Positions 32,989 to 45,469 of a DNA stretch of 64,000 nt are shown piece by piece. The stretch's first letter is position 1. The number at the start of each line of letters is the position of its first letter. This DNA comes from Phaffia rhodozyma. Lineage: Eukaryota; Basidiomycota; Tremellomycetes; Cystofilobasidiales; Mrakiaceae. Position numbers and translations under genes: made by a program. The notes under the pieces were generated by a model. It was given only the letters and a program-made list of their open reading frames with translations. It made no database searches and was not told the DNA's origin. The stretch is from positions 496,001 through 560,000 of the forward strand of contig JACGZH010000008.1 of the NCBI GenBank assembly GCA_014706385.1, read 5' to 3'.

Positions 32989-35121
32989 TTAGAGCATGAA
33001 GGTAAGGGGCTGCTCCATGTACTGTTATGAAGAAACCATAGATAAACCCATCAGCCTCTTCTCAAGAAAACAAACCAAAGTTCGAGAAGAGTGAAAAAGA
33101 GGAACGTACACCCTTGAAGGCCTTCAAGAACTGGGCTCCGACAGCACCATCGACCGTTCGGTGATCAGCGGTCAAAGTAACGTTCATCACGTTGATAGTC
33201 TTGTAACCACCCTCGGGTCCGTCGTTGGGAACGACCTTGGGCGAGGAAGCTCCGATGGCGAGGATGCACGACTGAGGAGGGTTCACAATCGCAGTGAACT
33301 GGGAGACACCGAACATTCCAAGGTTCGAGATCGTGAACGATCCACCCTGGTACTCCTCAGGCTTGAGCTTACCGTCCCGAGCCTTCTTAGCAAGAGTCTT
33401 GGTCTCAGAAGAGATCGAGGCCAATCCTCGGGAACCGACGTCCTTGATGATAGGGGTGATCAATCCGGTGGGGGTGGCAACGGCGATGCAAATGTCGGCC
33501 TTCTTGTACTGTCGGATGACATCTCCCAACCAAGCAGAGTTGGCCTCGGGAACGTCAGCAAGGGCGAGGGAGGCGGCCTTGACGATGAAGTCATTGACAC
33601 TGAGCTTGACCTGTCCCTCCTTGCCGGCACCGTTGAAGAGTTCTCGGAGCTTCATCAATCGATCCATGTTGATCTCAACGGTGACAAAGTAGTTGGGCAC
33701 GTTCTGATGGCTCTCCAACAATCGCTTGGAGATGGTCTTTCGCATGTTGCTCGCCGGGATATCCTCGTACTCGGCAACGGCAGCTCCCTTGGAAGTCGAG
33801 GAGGAAGCGGCAGCAGCGGCAGGAGCCTTGAACTTCTCAACATCCTCCTTGACAATTCGACCCTCAGGTCCGGTTCCCTTGACCTGACCAAGCGGGACAC
33901 CCTTCTCCAAAGCAAGTCGTCGGGCGCTGGGCGAGGCAACCACTCGGTTGTTTGGTCCTCCGGCTTGAGAAGCAATCTTGGGGGCCTTAGCCGGGGTCTC
34001 GGGGGTACCGACAGCGGGCTTACCGGTGGGAGTGTCGAGGGGTCCGGAAGCGGTGGTTCCAGAAGACTCGGTCTTGGTGGTAGACTCCTCCTTGGGAGCG
34101 GACTCCTCCTTGGCGGTCTCTGGGGCGGCATCTCCTCCCTCGGCAGCAAGAGCGTCAGCTCCGGAGAGATCATCTCCCTCCTCGGCGATGATAGCGATAA
34201 GAGCTCCAACAGGAAGGTTCTTAGCACCATCTCCGACCTACATTCAAGCGACGTCACAACATAAGGAGGTGAGAAAGAAAGAGTACCGATGAGAACACGG
34301 CTGGCAGGTATATGAAAGCAAAAGCATCATAAACGTACGATGATCTTGGCCAAGATTCCGTCCTCAGTGGTCTCGACATCCATAGTAGCCTTGTCAGTCT
34401 CCTGTCAGGGTCACATAGAAGAATGGAGGAGAGATCGGGGTTAGCGTTGAAATCGAGCTATAACCAACAGCATACAGTAAAGGTATTTGATCGGTCGGCT
34501 GGATCTTGTTGCAAATGTTTCTAAGCTATCGAGAGATCTTCTTGATTTCGTTCGCATATCCTGAAAAACCTCTCATCACGATCCAACAGATCCATAGTGT
34601 TTTCTCCAATCACAGTTGATCTTTGGCAAGTTGCCTCAAGCCGGAAAAGAGAAAAAAAAGAGAGGAAAGAGATGGAGACGCAGATTGAACAGGCAGAAAC
34701 GTACGATCTCCAAAATGACATCTCCGGAAGAGAACTTCTCTCCCTCCTTGACCTTCCAGGAGGCGATTCCTCCCTCGGTCATGGTGGGCGACATGGCAGG
34801 GAAAGTGTACTTTTGGAGGGCCTGTCGGGGAACCGAGGTGGTCAAACCTGATGAATCGGTAAATTAAACCCAAATCGGAGTGGGAGAAAAAAAAGATCAC
34901 AACAAAGGCAGGTGAAGAGAACAATCCGAATGCGAGCAAAGATATAGGTCAGTTTCTTGTGATGATTGGAAAGGGACGACATATCTCGTATCTATTTGTT
35001 GTTTGCTTTCCCCAGAGCAGATGAAGAGAAAAAGAGAAAAAAATGGTGGGGAAAACGAAAAGGACAAACCTCTGGCCAAAGCAGGCGTTCGTCGGGCGAT
35101 GTTAAGAGCGGCTCGGTGCAT
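32989..35121 (-). CDS. LAT1: Dihydrolipoyl acetyltransferase, E2 of pyruvate dehydrogenase
   Basis: Mitochondrial E2 core of the pyruvate dehydrogenase complex, which transfers acetyl from lipoyl-lysine to CoA. The N-terminus MHRAALNIARRTPALARGL is an arginine-rich mitochondrial targeting sequence. A single lipoyl domain follows: ALQKYTFPAMSPTMTEGGIA and, across introns, ETDKATMDVETTEDG (about 34400-34350), with the lipoylated lysine in DKA. An Ala/Pro/Glu/Thr-rich linker leads to the E1/E3-binding domain (ASPSARRLALEKGVPLGQVK, then GTGPEGRIVKEDVE). The catalytic domain ends with TADHRTVDGAVGAQF (about 33180-33140), the active-site DHRxxDG. A last exon gives YMEQPLTFML and the stop at 32989. 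About 480 residues, normal for fungal E2. Four or five introns. Confidence 0.95.
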
Positions 35122-35682
35122 TTTCAGAACTGGTCTTTTTAGAAGGCGGGTTCAAGATAAACAGGGAGGACGAGGGAGGACGGGATAGAGATGGAGGTAG
35201 GCTAAGGACTGGTCGAGACGAAGAGGAGAGAGAGGATGTAGAGAAAGAGTGCAAACTTCAACGACGGAAGACGGAGAGGAGCAAAAAACGGAAGAGCGGA
35301 GGTTTGGTGGGGTTGCTGCGCTTTTTTTGTTTTTTTCTCTTATGGCCCCCATCGTGTTTTAATTAGAGGGGTTTTGTAGTCTGAATAGAAAAAGATCGAT
35401 GAAATTCTCTAATCTGATGGCTATTTGCCGCAATGTTTATCTCTGTCGATCTGCTATCGTATGAAAACATAGCATGTATCATCGTAAAGACAACCATGCA
35501 CAGAGCGGGGTTTCCTCCAGACAAGTGATTACAGAAAACTACAAAAGACGAGCGAGAAGACAAACAGACAGAAAAGAGGTGTTGATTGGTCAAGATATTC
35601 AGGCAGGATGCGAATTAGAGTAATAAGTGAGCGATTCCCATCAGAACAACGAGTAACAGAGAGGGAGGTTCTGTCTATCAGT
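35122..35682. other. Spacer of 560 bp between LAT1 start and NPC2-like stop
   Basis: This is the promoter side of LAT1 and the 3' flank of the NPC2-like gene. Poly-T and poly-C patches near 35275-35350 precede the LAT1 region. No gene is recognised. Confidence 0.5.
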
Positions 35683-36826
35683 CTAGTTGAGAGCGGGCTT
35701 TCGGTGCAAAAAGTCTGTTTAAATAATAGTATACACACAACACGGAATGTTAGTGTTGCTCTTTCTCTTGTGCAGACAGCAGAAAGCGAAAAAGATGAGA
35801 AACAACTTACCAATGAAAAGATCAAGGCAGAGCATGTCCTTGTCCTCGGCAGTCACTCCTCGAACCTGGATGGCGAATTTAGCTGCGGTGTAGAACAGAA
35901 TCGGTGGGCAGGTTGTATGGTCAAATCAGTGCTTTGAGACATGCCGAATCTGAACTTGGTGAAGCGGACAAAATGCACATACCTCGAGGGATTTCTTTGG
36001 GAAGCTCGACCGTCTGGCTAACTTCGTAAGACCCAGGAGAGACAGGGCACTGGACTGTGGCGTTGGCGTTTTCACTACAGAGATATCCGATATCGGAGAT
36101 TGACAGGATCAACAGACACATCCCATGTTTTGTTCTTGTTTCTGCAGAAGATGGTACAAATGGTACTCACGCTTCATCACACACGTCGAATCTCTTCTGA
36201 AGAAGCTTGATAAGGCCGAGCTTGACCAAGACGTCGGCATAAGATCCCTCCTATGTTGACGAGTCGTGAGAACAGACAGATTAGATGTCTCCATGACAAA
36301 GGGCTGACAAGACTGGTTGGAAACACGATCAGAGGAAGAAGACGAACGTTGATGGGATCGATGACTACTCCTTTGACAGACACAGTGAGGTTCTTTCCAG
36401 GCACAGGAGGGTCCGGGGAGATGTTAATGGATTCAACTTGGCTAAGTTTAGGAGTCCCCGAGAGGATCAAATCAGGTAAGCTTGCAGCGTTTGAGACCCT
36501 CAGGAAGAAAGATCTTCGAATTCAGACATACACGGCATCACCAGCGACACCTATCAGATGTACAGTAACCCAATTCACGCAAGACGTTTTAGTGGATGTG
36601 GCATTGCTTTAGATAAGCTGTCTTCCTAAAGGATAATAAACGAACCACAGTCAACCCAGCTCCATCCTCCCTCAGGAAAGGTATTGACTTTGCCTCGGCC
36701 GATACCAGAGATAGCCTCGGCACCCCAAGAAGCCAGTCCAACCAACGAGTCGACCTGAGGCATCGCGTTGGTAAGAGAGGGCCCAACAAGAACCAACGAA
36801 GAAAGAAGAGTAGTAGAGAGCTTCAT
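35683..36826 (-). CDS. NPC2: Phosphatidylglycerol/phosphatidylinositol transfer protein, NPC2-type (ML domain)
   Basis: Secreted or vacuolar lipid-binding protein of the MD-2-related family, related to NPC2. The start MKLSTTLLSSLVLVGPSLTN is a clear signal peptide. The ML domain follows over several exons: GGWSWVDCG (first cysteine), KLSQVESINISPDPPVPGKN, LTVSVKGVVIDPI, KLLQKRFDVCDEA, NATVQCPVSPGSYEVSQTVE, LPKEIPRGKFAIQVRGVTAE and DKDMLCLDLFI. The cysteines and the P-x-x-PxPG-x-N/D-L block are typical. The last short exon, found through a TTTAAACAG acceptor (about 35708), gives DFLHRKPALN and the stop at 35683. About 180 residues. A divergent polyubiquitin gene starts 820 bp away. Confidence 0.88.
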
Positions 36827-37645
36827 GTTTGCACTTGAGTTTATAACTTGATCAAAAGAACGGGAGTAGATGTGTCGATGGCAGAAGAAACAGGTGGCGA
36901 TAAAGGAAGATGGGACGGAACAGATGTCTCTCTCCCACACTCTATGATGCGCAGCGGGAGAGAGGGCTGAAATGACTGGTGCCTTGCACAGCCTTGTTTA
37001 TGAGTCATCATTGTGGCGTCGATGTCTTAGTGGGCACCTGACTTGACGCTTTGGCCTCCCGCCGAGGGTTCATCTCTTTCCGGCCACCGATAAGAACGGG
37101 CCAGTTACTTCCCTCCTTCCATTTCCTTCTTACCACTCAACTACTACTTTGTCCCCAACCCCCAAAAAGACCTATCTCCCAAGCTTGCCCATCCAACACC
37201 AAGCCTACTCTACTACAGTGAGTATTCTCTTCCTTTCTCTATCTCTTCCTTCATTATCTCCTCTCGTCCGTGTAGATGGATGGATGGATGCGGCGATTGC
37301 CGAAGAGATAACAACATCCATCGCCACCACCAGTGTCGATGAGGATTGTTTGTGCTATCACGATTTAGACAAGAGAACCTTGCTATTTCATTCTTAGTGT
37401 CACTTTAAGGGTCTGTTGTTTTTGCTCACATGGTGAAACAGGCACCTTGGTGGATGGATGCATCGTTGTTTCCTGTCATAAGAGCTGTGTGTTTGTGTGG
37501 TGGCGATGACAAAGATGCGCTGGCGGCGTGCCTACAGGCCGTTTATCCGTCGATCTGCCCATCTGCTCATCCATACTTCTAGCCACCCCTCATCATTCGA
37601 TCCCTAACTAACTCGTGTTTACCTGCTTATTCCATCCAAACAGCT
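36827..37645. promoter_or_regulatory. Divergent promoter, NPC2-like / polyubiquitin, with a likely 5'-UTR intron
   Basis: A GTGAGT donor at 37218 and an AACAG acceptor ending at 37643, two bases before the polyubiquitin ATG, define a probable 426-base intron in the polyubiquitin 5' UTR (37218-37643). Leader introns are common in highly expressed ubiquitin genes. I found no TATA box or heat-shock element I would stand by. Confidence 0.55.
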
Positions 37646-38693
<1,048 letters not shown>

Positions 38694-39098
38694 ACTAGAT
38701 TAGCCTAGTGTTCTCTGTTTCTTAGTTCTCATTGTATGCCATTCTTCTCGCTAGGCCTTGATCCTGCGACACCTGCTGTATTTCTTTTTGTCTTTTTTGT
38801 TTGTTTTTTACCCGATTGATTGATCGGCCTGTGACTGGATTTCTTTTCAGAGCCTAGTTATATGCGATGAATCCATGTTGTTGTGATAGTCTAATCGAGA
38901 GAAGAGAAACACGCGAGATCAATGACGCGTAGTCAAACGTGTGTGTACTGTACGCTCAGCCCCTGAAAAGGATCAGAAATACACATAACATAGAAAGGCT
39001 GTCCAAACTGAGATTATTCCGACAAAGAAAGTTACGCTCGCGACGAAAGACCTCTCTTTGTTCTTTTCTTTTTAGGACCAATTTCACTTTGCTCCTGC
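38694..39098. other. Convergent spacer, polyubiquitin / ThuA-like gene
   Basis: This 405-bp segment is the T-rich 3' flank of polyubiquitin meeting the 3' end of the ThuA-like gene. No gene is recognised. Confidence 0.5.
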
Positions 39099-41007
39099 TC
39101 AAACTCCTGCGACCGTTATGCTTATGCCTAAAGCCGAAACGAGAATGAGATATCCATCAAGAACCCCAGACTGTCGATTCGCAGAACTAGTGGTCGCGGA
39201 GGATGTGGTGGATGGACTAGAGGATCTAAAGGACACCAGTATCAGGCCACATTAGACAGATATCCATTTTAGTTTCTATTTTTTTATTTTTCTCCCCAAG
39301 GCTCTTAGAAAGATATCTTGAGGGAGAAGGAGGACAGAGAAACTCACGTTGAAGCTTGAGTGGAAGAATGGGATGTTGTACCAGACTTCGAGACTGATAT
39401 GCCGGCAGTGGCTGTCGTAGAGGATGACGATGATGATGTCGAAGAGGATGTTATAGAAGAAGAAGAGAAGGATGAAGTTCCCACTTGACCGGAGGAAGTG
39501 TAAGCTTTGGTGGTGCGCGAGTCGAGCGTCCATTGGAGGCCTCCAAAGATGTGCGCTAGGAAAGTTTCGTTCTAGACAATGTGAATTGTGACGCAGAATT
39601 CAAATCGAACCTATGATCAACCTATGGATCGAAACGATACGACGAGAAGGTAAAACGAGGGATAATAGGAGGAAGTTAGAGAGAAGAAGAAAACAACTGA
39701 CTTGCCAAGTCTGATTGGAATGGCCGAGAGACGTGAAAAAACTTCTACCCCCGGGAAGAACGGTATCATTTGAGATTCCGGCTCCTCGATCTTGGTACCA
39801 TGCTAAATGAAGTCAGATAGTTTGGTAAAGTTATCGAGAAATCCCTCTATCAATCATGCTGTTTGTTCTTCGTCTGCCTATTCATTTTTATTCCTTTTGT
39901 TGGTACACTTGATAAGACGAACCTATTGGAAGAGGTGATGTCACGGCAGGATAGGTTCCTGAGGATGTCCCATCATCTACGAAGAAAATCAGAACGAAAA
40001 CACGTATAAGTGGCTGTACTCGAGTATGAACATCGGCCCGTCGTGATGATGACGACAGGAGGAATACAAGAAGGAACAAGTAGACGAAACTGGTATAGCT
40101 GGACTCGTCGACGGTCATGAGGATCTGCGCGCCTACATCCCGAGGATCCGAACGATAGTGGTAGACTTCTTCTTCCTATGATTCAAATATTTACTTGTAA
40201 TTCGGTCAGTCTTCTATGGATACTCGACGAAGACAACGAGAGATGAGGCTGTAGCGCGAAAGAGAACCAAAAGAACACACAAATGTCCATCGATCGGGAA
40301 TCATCGTCATGGCTGGATGGGTTGTGTTGAGCGGGAGAAACGTCTACATCGGATCATGTTGAAACAACAGTAAAGGCGCGAGGACCAATCAGTTGAAGGA
40401 ATGGAGGAAAGATATGACAGTACAAAAAGATTGAGCATACGGCCTGTTGAAACGTTGGATGATAGTCAAAAAGCGCGCCGACTTCTTTTCTGAAGAAATC
40501 CGTGGTAAATAAGCAGGCGCATCCAGCGTGGACAGCCATGAAGTTTCCTTGTCGGTCGAGATACGTTTGAAGGGCCTGTTTACCAGTGTCATCCAAGACT
40601 GATGGATGTTGCACAAGATTGGGAAGGGATAGAAAGGATTCAGCACACGTTCACTCGAATAAAATGAGGATACAGGGAGAAGGGCGGACCTTCATCCGAG
40701 TTGGAGACAAACATGATCGCGTCAAATTCAGCAAGACCTTGGTCAGTGAATCTGGCGGGATCCTCTGTGAATGTAAATGATATGCTGTTGTTAGGCCCGA
40801 GAGATCCCAGACTCTGTATGGCCGTGGGAATACTGTCGTGTCGGAAGCCTAGAAAAATGTAGAGAACTCAATATAGCCCGCTCTGTTGTTCTCTCAGAAG
40901 AAATTGCAAATAGACAGACCGGCTGTCCGCGTATAGACCAAAACCTGAGGGATAGCTAGGACGGTAGACATCAGAATGAACAACGTTGATATGTAGGCCA
41001 AGAGCAT
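39099..41007 (-). CDS. Secreted ThuA-like domain protein with Ser/Thr-rich stalk and GPI-like tail
   Basis: A class-I-GATase-like ThuA fold protein, probably extracellular and surface-anchored. The start at 41007 gives a signal peptide, MLLAYISTLFILMSTVLA. IPQVLVYTRTAG then joins to FRHDSIPTAIQSLGSLGPNN, the opening of ThuA domains. Later exons give LAEFDAIMFVSNSDE, VLDDTGKQALQTYLDRQGNF, MAVHAGCACLFTTDFFRKEV and GALFDYHPTFQQA, where the HAG(C) turn stands at the position of the GATase nucleophile elbow. SFFTSLGHSNQTWQ, NETFLAHIFGGLQWTL closes the domain. A Ser/Thr tract (about 39500-39420) follows. A last exon gives SANRQSGVLDGYLILVSALG and a hydrophobic end ISITVAGV, which looks like a GPI-attachment signal. 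About ten exons. ThuA was named from trehalose use in rhizobia; the role of fungal members is unknown. Confidence 0.8.
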
Positions 41008-43711
41008 GGTTCAAGAACGGGCCTCTGACAGGCAGAGTAAGACGGCCGAGGATGGTGTTGGTAATTAAACCTTGGTCAGTAGAAATGTATGCAAGGGGGA
41101 AAGCCATGTTGATATTAGGGTTACCGGCCTTATGATAATCCGGACTGCCATGTGAACAAACCTCAGCAAATTAAACTTTTTACACATACACTTCGGGAGG
41201 ATATAACACGTGTTTTCAAGACGCTACAGACGCGCTAAAATCACGCACAGAAAATGATCTACCAAAGAACAGAAGAAGCTGATTGGGAAGGAAGAGTATG
41301 AAATAATTAACAAGTGGATTACGGGAGAAATACTAGAACCTAACTTGAAAGAAAGTTATGAATGTATCAAGAAAGAGACCAGAAGACGAACGCGGCAGAC
41401 TTGACGTCATTGCAAAGAGGAGACTTTCGAACGTTGACTCTGCGTTCGTCATTGTCGTCGAAACGATGCAAGGAAAGGCCAAGAAGAAGGCCTGTCCATT
41501 GTGATATTCCTCTCAGGTATTTGAAGCTTGAGATATAACAGACCATCCCAGTGTGTCGAGTCTGTTGTTTCCAACTGTGGTTAAAACTTGTAGAGAAACT
41601 CATTTATGTGAAGAAACTTTAGTATCGAGCATGTAATGTCTTCAATGTCCACACTCAACTGAATCGGAGTAGTGTTGTTCACAGAGAAGAAGGAGAGGAT
41701 CAGATCGGCCCCTTCTTACCCCCCGTTCCTCGGCCAGGAGTCATCTTGATAATCGTTATCAATCTGTTGCTGCATCTCCTTGCACATAGGGGTCTGCCAA
41801 GGCCTATTGTTCATCTAAGCTGCGTTCGTATGATTGTTTGTATTAACAGAGTTGATGTATCTTTGATCGAAATCAGAGTGCCTCTGACTGCTCAGTCTCG
41901 CGATTGGGTATATAATCCCGAAGGGGACCTGTGCCTCGTTGTAGACGAATATCCTGTTCATTCCCTCAAACAGGAAGACGTACTATGGAAAGAATGATGA
42001 ATCGAAGGAGCACGATGAGAGCGGTCATGAGATACAGAGCTGTATGATAGTCTGGAACTTTTGAGCGCAAAATCGGAAGATGTAAGAGGGATGGTAGTCT
42101 ATAGCATTGTCGGGATTGAGAAGAATAGACTTGTCCGACAGTTGTTCAGCCGTCAAAGAAGGATTTATGCTGAAAGTAGTCAAGGGCAAGGCTCGACCGA
42201 ACAGATGAGAAGCTAGCGAGTCTATTGGAACTCTTTACTTAGCCTTCTGCTGTTTAGAGGCAGCACATGTATCCAACATATAGGAAGTATCAGCTCGAGA
42301 TGGTATACAAAAACATGACCACTAAGGATGGTTCCTGAGAAGGATGAGGAGTAATAAGGCCTGAACGAGGGGAGAGTTGTGAAATAGATAAGATAATGGG
42401 CTTTTCACATGACTGGATAGTTGTGTAACAAAATCACGCGTAACCGACAAATCGGCCGAGTCTGTTTGGGGTCTGCATCCAATCTCTCGCCTTTGTTCTA
42501 CTTTCTCCACCTGTCTTCATTCCCTCCCTTCCGCTCAGCGTATCCCCGACACAATCCCCTTTTGTAAGTTATTTCAAAGTTTCACGAATCCACAGATTTT
42601 TGATCGATCTATCGGAATCTGCAAAGAAAAGTTTGAAGATCGAATGACGGGAAGGCAGAAAGGAAGAAAAGGGAAAAGGGGAGAAAGGCAAGGGAAACGA
42701 AAAAGGATGTGAGATGGCTGTTGGTACAGCTGACCCATCCAAATGACCGGGAACGCATCGTGCATCGATTCATCTGCATCAATATCACCTCTTCTCATCT
42801 GGGTTGGTGTCTGTCTGTTTAGTGTCTCTTGCTGTCAGAACTCATACCTATTCAGGTTTGATAAATACGGCTCGCCATCCGGTCCCTCGTTAAAAGAGCC
42901 ACGACCGTGTGTACTGGAGATTTTTCCTTCCTCTTGTTCCTTCGTTGGAGTTTTCCCTTCCCTTCCCTTCTCTTTCCATTCCTTCCCTGTCGACCTTTTC
43001 TCTTCCTCTTCCATCTCTGTGTGAATTCTTCAGGCATTCCTCTGCTTCGTTTCTCTTTATTTTCTTCCCTTTTGCACCTCGCCTCGATCATACTCCGGAT
43101 TTGGTCGCTCTGTGTTTGAGTAAAAGTTCCTGTCCTGTCTAACGATTCAATCTGGTTTACTTTGTCAATCACCCAACATACGTTCTTGCTCCAGCCTTCC
43201 TTCCGTCTGTTTTTCTTTTCCCTTTCTCCCTTCAACTCTAATAAACCAATCAATCTTTCAATACACTGTTCGTCTCTCTCTTCCTTTTCCATCGTCGTTT
43301 CCTGGTGCTCGACGACACAACAGGCATGTCACGGCCGACATCGTCTCGATAGTGCCGTCGGGTCCCGTCGCAGCTGCAGACGATTCAAGTCTTACCTGCA
43401 TATGCCCCTCACTGTTCTTACTTGCATCTTGTATCCTCTGACTGACATACCTCTTCTGCTCTTTCCCCTCATTTACCCTTCGTGTCTCATCTCGGCGAAT
43501 TTTCTCTTCTTTTTGCACTCGGAATGCTTTGCCTTCTCACAACGTCCGACGGATCCATATCTCTGGCCTTGTTTCCGTCATTCATTCCCTCGATGGCCAC
43601 CTACCCCCTGACCATCACTCTCCTCCCTTGCTATATGGTACCTCTCCCGACAAACCTATTTACCATCAATTTCTTTAACCACACCACATCCAAATCTTCT
43701 TCCAGACACAA
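41008..43711. other. 2.7-kb interval without a confident gene
   Basis: The largest gap in the window. Right of about 42500 it is strongly pyrimidine-rich and probably is the promoter and leader of casein kinase I, with possible leader introns. Left of that, open frames are short and conflict between strands. On the minus strand, 42234-42025 reads LASHLFGRALPLTTFSINPS and NPDNAIDYHPSYIFRFCAQK, and 41982-41815 reads MNRIFVYNEAQVPFGIIYPI. Both look protein-like but do not join in phase. The plus strand at 41746-41997 is also open. It may hold a decayed or highly divergent gene. Confidence 0.4.
41815..42234 (-). pseudogene. Possible gene remnant or divergent gene (weak)
   Basis: Two adjacent minus-strand segments of 70 and 55 codons have protein-like composition but no starting ATG, recognisable domain or phase-compatible splice between them. 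A candidate acceptor (CCATAG) precedes the second. Part of the opposite strand is equally open. I report it only so the interval is not read as empty. Confidence 0.2.
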
Positions 43712-45469
43712 ATGGCAACTGATCTCCGTGTTGGCGGCAAGTATCGCATCGGCAAGAAGATTGGAAGCGGATCTTTCGGTCCGTACCTTGTCCATATTTT
43801 CTTTGGTTTCTGCATCATTCAAATCCCCGATGAATGGGTACACCGACTGATATCAACTGGGTAAACTCTTGTCGTTCACCAAATCGTGACGCTTAAATCA
43901 ACAGGTGATATCTACCTTGGTGTGAACATCGTGTCTGGTGAGGAGGTCGCCATCAAGCTCGAGTCAATTAAGGCCAAGCATCCCCAGTTGGAATATGAGA
44001 GCAAGGTGTACAAGAGCCTGGCTGGCGGAGTTGGTGTGCCTTTTGTCAGGTGGTACGGGACCGAGGTTTGTTCGACTGTTTCTGCATGACTCCCGGTATT
44101 CCTTTGAACCAACAGTCAAACAGATCACTGACCTGAAGAATGCATGGCCCTCTTTTGGTACTTTACAACGACGACAATAACAACGATAGTGCGACTACAA
44201 CGCCATGGTTCTCGACCTTTTGGGCCCGAGTTTGGAGGATCTCTTTAACTTCTGCAGCCGAAAGTTCTCTCTCAAAACGGTTTTGCTTCTCGCCGATCAG
44301 CTCGTCAGCTACTTTCTCTCTGCTCATTGGATTCTTCTTGTTTGACATACTTTATTATACTGACGCCCACTTGCTTTTGACGGAAACCACAATCAACAGA
44401 TTTCTCGAGTAGAGTACACCCACTCTCGAAACTTCATCCATCGTGACATCAAACCGGACAACTTGTAGGTTTTCTTCCTTCTTGTCCTTCTTCTCTCCCA
44501 AGACAGTCCTCTGATTATCAGCGGTTATCTCGATCTTGACATTCAATCCAAAGCCTTATGGGAATCGGCAAGCGAGGTAACCAAGTCAACGTGATCGATT
44601 TTGGATTGGCCAAGAAGTACCGAGATCCCAAGACGCATCTTCACATCCCGTACAGGGAGAACAAGAACTTGACGGGTACCGCTCGATACACTAGTATTAA
44701 CACCCACTTGGGAGTTGAGCAGTCAAGGCGAGACGATCTCGAGTCGTTGGGTTATGTTCTTATGTATTTCCTCAGAGGTCAGCTGCCCTGGCAGGGATTG
44801 AAGGCTGCTACCAAGAAGCAGAAGTACGATCGAATTATGGAGAAGAAGGTTTGTGATCACTTTTGTTTTTGCTTGGTCTGTCTTGATATAAGTAAGTTAG
44901 GTCATACCAGAGCTCATGTTGACAATGTTTTATCCTTACCAATCATACCAACGGGGTAGATGACCACGCCTACTGAGCTTCTTACTCGAGGGTTCCCCAA
45001 CGAGTTTGCCATCTACTTGAACTACTGCCGGTCTCTCCGATTCGACGACAAGGTACATCTTCCAGTTTTGCTTTTCTTCGCGTATGCATATCTTGCCTCG
45101 ATCATTCTCTGATATTTCTGCTTTATACGTTTCCTCTATCTCTATCTTTCCTATCAGCCCGATTATTCATACCTTCGAAAGCTCTTCAGAGACCTCTTTG
45201 TCCGGGAAGCTTTCCAGTACGACTACGTGTTTGATTGGAGTGTCCAACCCCGTTCTGTCGCTGATGAGATGCAGCTTGCCAACCCGAGCACCTCGGCCAT
45301 TCCCAGAGCGCCTGTTCGACGAGTCGTCGGCGAGGAGGACCCAGAGGGCCAGAAGGGCGGAACGGACAGGCAGCTCCGATCCCAGACCAAGGCCGGAGTC
45401 ACGCCTGCGCCTCCTCCAGTTCGAAGGATTAGGCCGGCGGATGAGCCCGTCCCTCAGGCTTGGTATTAA
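43712..45469 (+). CDS. Casein kinase I, Hhp1/CK1-delta type
   Basis: Monomeric Ser/Thr protein kinase. The start [20 protein letters not shown] is followed by SFG, split by an intron, and [20 protein letters not shown], giving the glycine loop and the ATP-binding lysine. Across further introns come [33 protein letters not shown] (about 44430-44465, catalytic loop) and [20 protein letters not shown] (about 44588, DFG). The CK1-specific [20 protein letters not shown] segment replaces the usual APE motif. The C-terminal tail is short and basic or proline-rich and ends PVPQAWY at 45469. About 370 residues with roughly eight introns. Yeast Hrr25 and fission-yeast Hhp1/Hhp2 work in DNA repair, meiosis and trafficking. 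The lack of a C-terminal cysteine pair argues against the membrane-bound Yck type. Confidence 0.93.

Noticed and set aside
33161..34264. 367-codon plus-strand open frame
   Set aside because: It is antisense to the highly expressed LAT1 gene, with the same codon-bias effect, and no recognisable protein results.
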